Shown here piece by piece: positions 22,820-26,687 of a DNA stretch of 26,687 nucleotides. Where the stretch lies: NCBI GenBank assembly GCA_016292635.1, contig JAEDIC010000024.1, positions 1 to 26,687 on the forward strand, given 5' to 3'. The first letter of the stretch is position 1; every line of letters starts with the position of its first letter. The position numbers and the translations under genes are program-made. This DNA comes from Clostridia bacterium (GTDB lineage: Bacteria > Bacillota > Clostridia > Christensenellales > CAG-138). Below the pieces are notes generated by a model. That model did no database searches, had not been told where the DNA came from, and saw only the letters and a program-made list of their open reading frames with translations.

Positions 22820-23461
22820 TTAGCTCATCAGCTTTACGCCGGAGCTTGTGCCGAGGCGTGTAGCGCCGTGGGCTATCATGTTTTCCGCATCCTCCACAGA
22901 GCGCACGCCGCCCGCAGCCTTTACTCCCATATTGGGACCCACCGTTTCCCGCATAAGGGCAACATCCCGGGGAGTTGCTCCTGCTGTGGAGAAGCCTGTG
23001 CTGGTCTTAACGAAATCCGCTCCCGCCCGCTTTGCCGCCAGGCAGGCCTCCCGCTTTTCCTCATCCGTAAGCAGGCAGGTCTCAATTATCACCTTCAATA
23101 TGGCGCCGGGATGGCACTCATCAACAACGGCCTTTATATCCCGCTCAACAAGCGCCCAATCCCCATCCTTTGCGGCGCCTATATTTATTACCATGTCAAC
23201 TTCATTTGCGCCATTTTCCACGGACAGCTTTGCCTCGTATGCCTTGGCCTCGGTAAGGCACGCGCCAAGGGGAAACCCCACAACGCAGCACACTTTAACG
23301 TCTGTGCCCGCAAGCTCCTTTGCCGCAAGGGACACATGGCAGGAATTTACACATACGCTGGCAAAATCGTATTCCCTGGCCTCGGCGCAAAGCTTCTTTA
23401 TCTGCTCTATGGTGGCGTCTGCCTTAAGCAGGGTATGGTCTATATATTTGTTCAGCTTCAT
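22820..23461 (-). CDS. deoC: Deoxyribose-phosphate aldolase
   Basis: Splits 2-deoxyribose-5-phosphate into glyceraldehyde-3-phosphate and acetaldehyde, the last step of deoxynucleoside breakdown. The 213-residue TIM-barrel enzyme has EVDMVINIG (Asp89), the Schiff-base lysine in FVKTSTGF (Lys152) and the proton-relay lysine in VKAAGGVR (Lys181). Length and motifs are normal. The frame is open to 23632, but the ATG at 23461 is chosen since AAAGGA precedes it and IDHTLLK follows at once, as in the family. It stands alone with its own promoter and terminator. Confidence 0.96.
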   Translation of the reverse strand: MKLNKYIDHTLLKADATIEQIKKLCAEAREYDFASVCVNSCHVSLAAKELAGTDVKVCCVVGFPLGACLTEAKAYEAKLSVENGANEVDMVINIGAAKDGDWALVERDIKAVVDECHPGAILKVIIETCLLTDEEKREACLAAKRAGADFVKTSTGFSTAGATPRDVALMRETVGPNMGVKAAGGVRSVEDAENMIAHGATRLGTSSGVKLMS

Positions 23462-23495
23462 ATTTATATTCCTTTCCAAGATTATATCTTTTTTA

Positions 23496-23504
23496 ATTAT
23501 AGCA
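23496..23504 (-). promoter_or_regulatory. Extended -10 promoter for deoC
   Basis: TGC-TATAAT on the minus strand is a perfect extended -10 element about 35 bases before the deoC start. A TTGAC-like sequence lies too close to serve as its -35. Confidence 0.65.
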
Positions 23505-23564
23505 TATTTTTCCGTCAAGTCACCGATTATATGAAAAAGGGGCTTTGCTTTTGCGGAGGTAATA

Positions 23565-24698
23565 ATGACGGAGTTTCGCATACCCACAAGAATAGTATAC
23601 GGGCAGGGCTCAGCGGCTCTTCTTGCCAGCATCGGCGGTCAGCGGCTGCTTTTGGTGTATGATAATTCCGGCGTGGCGGATATGGCAATGGAACAGCTGT
23701 CCCTTTCCCCTATTACCGTGCGACGGTTTAAAGCGGATAATCGCTATACCTGTGAAGCTGAAGTAATGGAAGGAGCAAAAGCTCTTATGGAATTCAAGCC
23801 GGATTGGATACTGGCGGCGGGCGGTCATGGGGCAATGGACCTTGCCAAGCTCATGCGCATATTTTATCAGCGGCCGGAGCTTTCCATGGATGACGTTCTC
23901 AACGGAAGCGCGGCGGATATTGAAATATCCAAAACCCGGCTCATTACCCTTCCCCTGCTCAATACCAACGGCGGAGAGGCGGCCTGCACCGCACACCTTG
24001 CGGACATTGTCATGGGCTATGAAAGCGAGGTGCGCTGTTTTGGCCTTATACCTGATATTGCCATCATAGACCCTGGTACGCTGATTTATTCAAGTGAAAG
24101 GGATGAAGCGCAGTCCGTTCTTTCCACCCTTGTGCTGGCTATAGAAGCCTCTCTGGATGAAAGTACCGCAAGCTTTGTTCGCCCCATGGCGTTGGAAGCG
24201 ATGCGCATAATATTCCAAAACGTGCTGGCTCATTTCTCCGCCCCATCGCAACGTCATCCGCTGCTGTATGCCCAATGCCTTGCAGGCATAGCCTGCAGCA
24301 ACTCTTCCGCCGGCCTTTCCAGTACCCTTGCCCGGGCAACCGCCCTTACATTCGGCACGGTATCCTTCGGCGAGCTTGCGGCGGTTTATCTACCCTCTGT
24401 AATAAGGCTGGATAAGGAGCAGAGCAGATATCTGCAAGCCGCCGAAGCAATGGGGCTTAACGACGGCGCATCCCTTGCATCTGTCGTGGAGGAATATGCG
24501 GATATGCTGGGACTGCCACTTAGCCTTAAAGAGATGGGCGCAGCACGGAATGCGTTTTTAAAAAAGCTCAGCAAGATAGCCCACCGGGTACTGTCCACCG
24601 CCTCGACAGGCGTACTGCCCGAAAAGGAGCCGCAAAAAATCATTGAACAGATATTGAGAAGTGCCTATTCTCCGCAGGAACAACAAAGCACCCCCTAA
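23565..24698 (+). CDS. Fe-ADH-family protein lacking the metal ligands
   Basis: A 377-residue protein with the fold of iron-containing alcohol dehydrogenases (PF00465). It shows PTRIVYGQGS at the N-terminus, the dinucleotide loop GGHGAMDLAK (86-95), ALITLP-like RLITLPLLNTNGGEA (125-139) and AIIDPGTL (167-173). The residues that hold the metal in FucO-type enzymes (Asp196, His200, His263, His277) align with Ser187, Leu191, Ser253 and Ser267. The active-site His267 aligns with Arg257. A normal dehydrogenase reaction is therefore unlikely. It may be a cofactor-binding pseudoenzyme, or use a different chemistry. GGAGG precedes the ATG. It runs divergently from deoC, whose acetaldehyde product is a typical Fe-ADH substrate, but a link is only speculative. 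Confidence 0.8.
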   Translation: MTEFRIPTRIVYGQGSAALLASIGGQRLLLVYDNSGVADMAMEQLSLSPITVRRFKADNRYTCEAEVMEGAKALMEFKPDWILAAGGHGAMDLAKLMRIFYQRPELSMDDVLNGSAADIEISKTRLITLPLLNTNGGEAACTAHLADIVMGYESEVRCFGLIPDIAIIDPGTLIYSSERDEAQSVLSTLVLAIEASLDESTASFVRPMALEAMRIIFQNVLAHFSAPSQRHPLLYAQCLAGIACSNSSAGLSSTLARATALTFGTVSFGELAAVYLPSVIRLDKEQSRYLQAAEAMGLNDGASLASVVEEYADMLGLPLSLKEMGAARNAFLKKLSKIAHRVLSTASTGVLPEKEPQKIIEQILRSAYSPQEQQSTP

Positions 24699-24730
24699 TG
24701 CAGCTATTTTCCTACATCAGGGGGCTTTTT
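24691..24730 (+). terminator. Terminator of the Fe-ADH-like gene
   Basis: ccccctaatg pairs with catcaggggg (one mismatch) around a 10-14-base loop, followed by cttttt. The stop codon lies in the 5' arm of the stem. Confidence 0.8.
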
Positions 24731-24784
24731 GTCTATTGTCCGTTTTTTCTGGCCCTGTTCACTAAAGAGTGCTTTTATGATCTT

Positions 24785-25633
24785 CTACATATTTTCCCGG
24801 GCGTAATGAAATATGTACTGCTGCAATATTCCGCTGTTTGGCCCGAGCTCTGCTATTTTCTGCTCCATGGCTTTTTTGCCGGGCTCCTCACCGCCAAAAT
24901 ACATAAGCCGCATGGCCCGTTTCATCCATACGTCAAGAGGGAAAGCATCCGCATGGCCCAGGGAGAAAAGCAGTATACAATCCGCCACCTTCGGACCCAC
25001 GCCGGGAAATCTCAGCAGTTCCTTTCTGGCCTCCGCCGTGGTCATTTCCCTAAGGGGCTCAAGGTCGTATCCCGCAGCTACCATGGCGGCGGTGTTCCTG
25101 ATATAGGGCGCACGGTAGCCCGAACCTATATCCGTAAGCTGCTTTTCAGTAAGGGCCGCAATGGCCTCGGGCGTTGGGAAGGTATAGTAGGGTCTTTCCC
25201 CCTCTACCCTGTCCCCCGCCAATACGCAAAGCCTGTCTATTATGCCGGTTATACGCTTTATGTTGTTGTTTGCGGATATTATGAAGGATATCAGCGTTTC
25301 AAATGAATCCTGATTGAATATATGTATTCCGCTGGCATAACCCAAACAGGGGCGCAGCACGCTATCCTCCGCCACCTGATCCTCAATTGCCTGATAATCA
25401 CGGCACAAATCAAAATAATTGAGCCAAAATCCTATGTCGCTGTCCTTGCCGGGGGTAATGGTCAGCGTTTCCCCCAGCTGGGTTACAAGCACGCCTCGGC
25501 CCCCTGCCACGCCAAACCAGCCGTCGCCCTCCCTCTGCCAGCGGAAGGCCTGTCCGCAGTTTGAGGAGCGAGCCATATCAAAGCACCTGACATCGGATAT
25601 TACTATGGAATTTTCTTTTATCTCTGTGCGCAT
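24785..25633 (-). CDS. OGG1-type 8-oxoguanine DNA glycosylase/AP lyase
   Basis: Removes oxidised guanine and nicks the resulting abasic site. The 282-residue protein has an N-terminal OGG_N domain (about 10-115, with GQAFRWQ) and an HhH-GPD domain. That domain includes SFIISANNNIKRI (116-128) and the helix-hairpin-helix FPGVGPKVADC with the catalytic Lys215. FPLDVWMKRAM carries Asp234. The lysine in the hairpin marks it as a bifunctional glycosylase of the OGG1 group, rather than AlkA, which lacks it. Length is normal for bacterial OGG1 homologues. AAGGA precedes the ATG. It follows the ribosomal-protein cluster but has its own promoter. Confidence 0.9.
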   Translation of the reverse strand: MRTEIKENSIVISDVRCFDMARSSNCGQAFRWQREGDGWFGVAGGRGVLVTQLGETLTITPGKDSDIGFWLNYFDLCRDYQAIEDQVAEDSVLRPCLGYASGIHIFNQDSFETLISFIISANNNIKRITGIIDRLCVLAGDRVEGERPYYTFPTPEAIAALTEKQLTDIGSGYRAPYIRNTAAMVAAGYDLEPLREMTTAEARKELLRFPGVGPKVADCILLFSLGHADAFPLDVWMKRAMRLMYFGGEEPGKKAMEQKIAELGPNSGILQQYIFHYARENM

Positions 25634-25664
25634 GATGCATTCCTTTTAAATTATGATTTATCAC

Positions 25665-25693
25665 ATTATACAACAAGCCCGCTCCTTTTGGAA
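25665..25693 (-). promoter_or_regulatory. Promoter of the glycosylase gene
   Basis: A perfect TATAAT (25665-25670) lies 17 bases after TTCCAA (25688-25693), a weak -35. The promoter overlaps the terminator hairpin of the upstream rpmA operon. Confidence 0.5.
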
Positions 25694-25700
25694 CGGGCTT
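25675..25700 (-). terminator. Terminator hairpin after rpmA
   Basis: aagcccgttcc pairs with ggagcgggctt with one mismatch, around a 4-base loop. It is about 20 bases after the rpmA stop. The minus-strand tail gttgtataat is not a clean T run, so some read-through into the glycosylase gene is possible. Confidence 0.65.
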
Positions 25701-25722
25701 ATCATTTCAATGAATGAACTGA

Positions 25723-26013
25723 TTAGTTGGCGGCTTCTTCCGCGTAAACGCTGACTTCCTTACGGCCGAGATGCTTGGTCTCGAAACGGACGATACCGTC
25801 TACCTTTGCAAAGAGAGTGTCATCCTTGCCCAGGCCTACGTTGGTGCCGGGATGGAAGTGGGTACCGCGCTGGCGAACCAAAATGTTGCCGGCGAGGACG
25901 AACTGACCATCAGCGCGCTTGGGGCCGAGACGCTTGGATTCGCTGTCACGACCGTTGCGGGTGGAGCCTACGCCCTTCTTATGAGCAAAGAGCTGCAGGT
26001 TGATGTTCATCAT
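25723..26013 (-). CDS. rpmA: 50S ribosomal protein L27 precursor
   Basis: A ribosomal protein whose N-terminus reaches the peptidyl-transferase centre. The product of 96 residues starts MMNINLQLF and then AHKKGVGSTRNGRDSESKRLG. The hydrophobic leader ending in LQLF is the Bacillota-type extension that must be removed before Ala-His-Lys-Lys to give mature L27. The rest is fully typical. The ATG at 26013 is chosen because AAGGTG precedes it and the leader starts there; the open frame to 26124 overlaps prp. It is the last gene of rplU-prp-rpmA. Confidence 0.97.
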   Translation of the reverse strand: MMNINLQLFAHKKGVGSTRNGRDSESKRLGPKRADGQFVLAGNILVRQRGTHFHPGTNVGLGKDDTLFAKVDGIVRFETKHLGRKEVSVYAEEAAN

Positions 26014-26017
26014 CGTG

Positions 26018-26347
26018 TTACACCTTCCTTTCTGAAATATTGATGTAATCACCATAGGTAGCGGCGATGGAGCGGAGCCCCATAGCCATTGTGTCCAGAA
26101 TGATACTTGCTTTTTCGAAGTCAATGTCTGTTATATCGGCAGGAAGTATGAGATACATATTTCCGTCGGATATATCCAGCCCTGCGTTTATGCCCAGCAG
26201 CTCGATTATGCCCATGGCGGCGGTTTGAGTGATGGCGGAAACTCCGCTGCATACTATATCGCTGCCCTCTTCGGCATATCCGGTATGGCCTGCTGCCTCA
26301 AAGCCCACAAGGCCCTGTTCGCCTCGAAAAAGAGTTACGGTTGTCAT
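26018..26347 (-). CDS. prp: Ribosomal-processing cysteine protease Prp
   Basis: Cleaves the N-terminal extension of L27 in Bacillota. The 109-residue protein shows the family's GHTGYAEEGSDIVCSGVSAI, giving the catalytic pair His21 and Cys33. Its place between rplU and rpmA is the standard position for this gene, and the L27 neighbour has the matching leader. It starts three bases after the rplU stop and ends four bases before the rpmA start. The ribosome site lies within the rplU end and is weak. Confidence 0.95.
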   Translation of the reverse strand: MTTVTLFRGEQGLVGFEAAGHTGYAEEGSDIVCSGVSAITQTAAMGIIELLGINAGLDISDGNMYLILPADITDIDFEKASIILDTMAMGLRSIAATYGDYINISERKV

Positions 26348-26350
26348 GAT

Positions 26351-26653
26351 TTAGCCGATAGCCTCGATCTTGACCTTGGTGTAAGGCTGACGATGGCCCT
26401 GCTTCTTGCGGATGTTCTTCTTGGGCTTGTAGTGGAATACCACGACCTTCTTGCCCTTACCATGCTCGACTACGGTGCCCTTGGCTACAACGCCCTCTAC
26501 TACGGGCTTGCCAACTACGACCTCATCGCCGCAAAGCATCAATACTTCGAAAGCAACTTCAGCACCAACTTCGGCGTCCAGCTTTTCAACGAGGATCTCG
26601 TCACCAGCTTCTACCTTGTACTGCTTGCCACCGGTACGGATGATAGCGTACAC
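26351..26653 (-). CDS. rplU: 50S ribosomal protein L21
   Basis: Binds 23S rRNA in the large subunit. The 100-residue product is full length: MYAIIRTGGKQYKVEAGDEI at the start, and the basic end HYKPKKNIRKKQGHRQPYTKVKI that carries the RNA-binding signature. It starts with GTG at 26653, eight bases after AAGGAGG. It is the first gene of rplU-prp-rpmA; only 34 bases of upstream sequence are in the window, so any L21 leader cannot be judged. Confidence 0.97.
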   Translation of the reverse strand: MYAIIRTGGKQYKVEAGDEILVEKLDAEVGAEVAFEVLMLCGDEVVVGKPVVEGVVAKGTVVEHGKGKKVVVFHYKPKKNIRKKQGHRQPYTKVKIEAIG

Positions 26654-26687
26654 GTCCTGTACCTCCTTCTTTAAATCTCGCCCATAT

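Noticed and set aside
23462..23632. 57-residue N-terminal extension of DeoC
   Set aside because: It overlaps the promoter, the ribosome site and the start of the divergent Fe-ADH-like gene. The family begins at MKLNKYIDHTLLK.
1..26687. CRISPR array, rRNA genes, transposase or phage genes
   Set aside because: No regularly spaced repeats, rRNA sequence, or transposase/integrase motifs were seen on either strand.

Overview
The window looks like a chromosomal segment of an endospore-forming member of the Clostridia (Bacillota). A complete spoIIAA-spoIIAB-sigF operon is present. The ribosomal protein L27 carries the N-terminal extension and neighbouring Prp protease typical of Bacillota, and ClpC has a UVR linker. 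Strong purine-rich Shine-Dalgarno sites precede most genes. No species can be named from the sequence alone. Almost every gene is on the minus strand; the exceptions are the tRNA, an SAH/MTA deaminase and an Fe-ADH-like gene.

Layout, left to right. 1-2.5 kb: an MgtC-family membrane protein, then an amidase/lipoprotein pair joined by a 4-base start-stop overlap. 2.6-5.2 kb: clpC, preceded by a structured leader that contains its own intrinsic terminator. 5.25-12.8 kb: one tightly packed run, read right to left, of polA, coaE, a lytic transglycosylase, an oligopeptide-type solute-binding lipoprotein, lspA, rluD and an unknown membrane-anchored protein. Several of these genes overlap. 12.9-14.7 kb: a pyrimidine-nucleoside phosphorylase and a small Amidase_6 protein. 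14.8-17.7 kb: tRNA-Val(CAC) on the plus strand, followed by an AT-richer, partly decayed accessory patch. The patch holds an HGSNAT-like membrane acyltransferase, a small frameshifted gene, degenerate sequence and a hairpin-bounded repeat. 17.7-20.4 kb: a divergent ahcY-like/mtaD-like pair with back-to-back promoters. 20.4-22.7 kb: plsY and the spoIIA operon with a sigma-H-like promoter. 22.8-25.6 kb: deoC, an Fe-ADH-family protein lacking every metal ligand, and an OGG1-type glycosylase. 25.7-26.65 kb: rpmA-prp-rplU.

How the genes work together. The ahcY/mtaD pair is the most informative metabolic unit. The hydrolase has HMEPKT where the adenine-specific enzymes have HMTVET, and it sits beside a deaminase that can act on S-adenosylhomocysteine. 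This suggests recycling through S-inosylhomocysteine rather than direct SAH hydrolysis. deoA/pdp and deoC both serve deoxynucleoside breakdown but lie about 9 kb apart with separate promoters. LspA lies next to a lipoprotein it would process. Prp lies next to the L27 precursor it would cleave.

The best candidates for something undescribed are the clpC leader RNA, the metal-less Fe-ADH homologue and the hairpin-bounded repeat. All of these are inferred by reading; no database search was possible.
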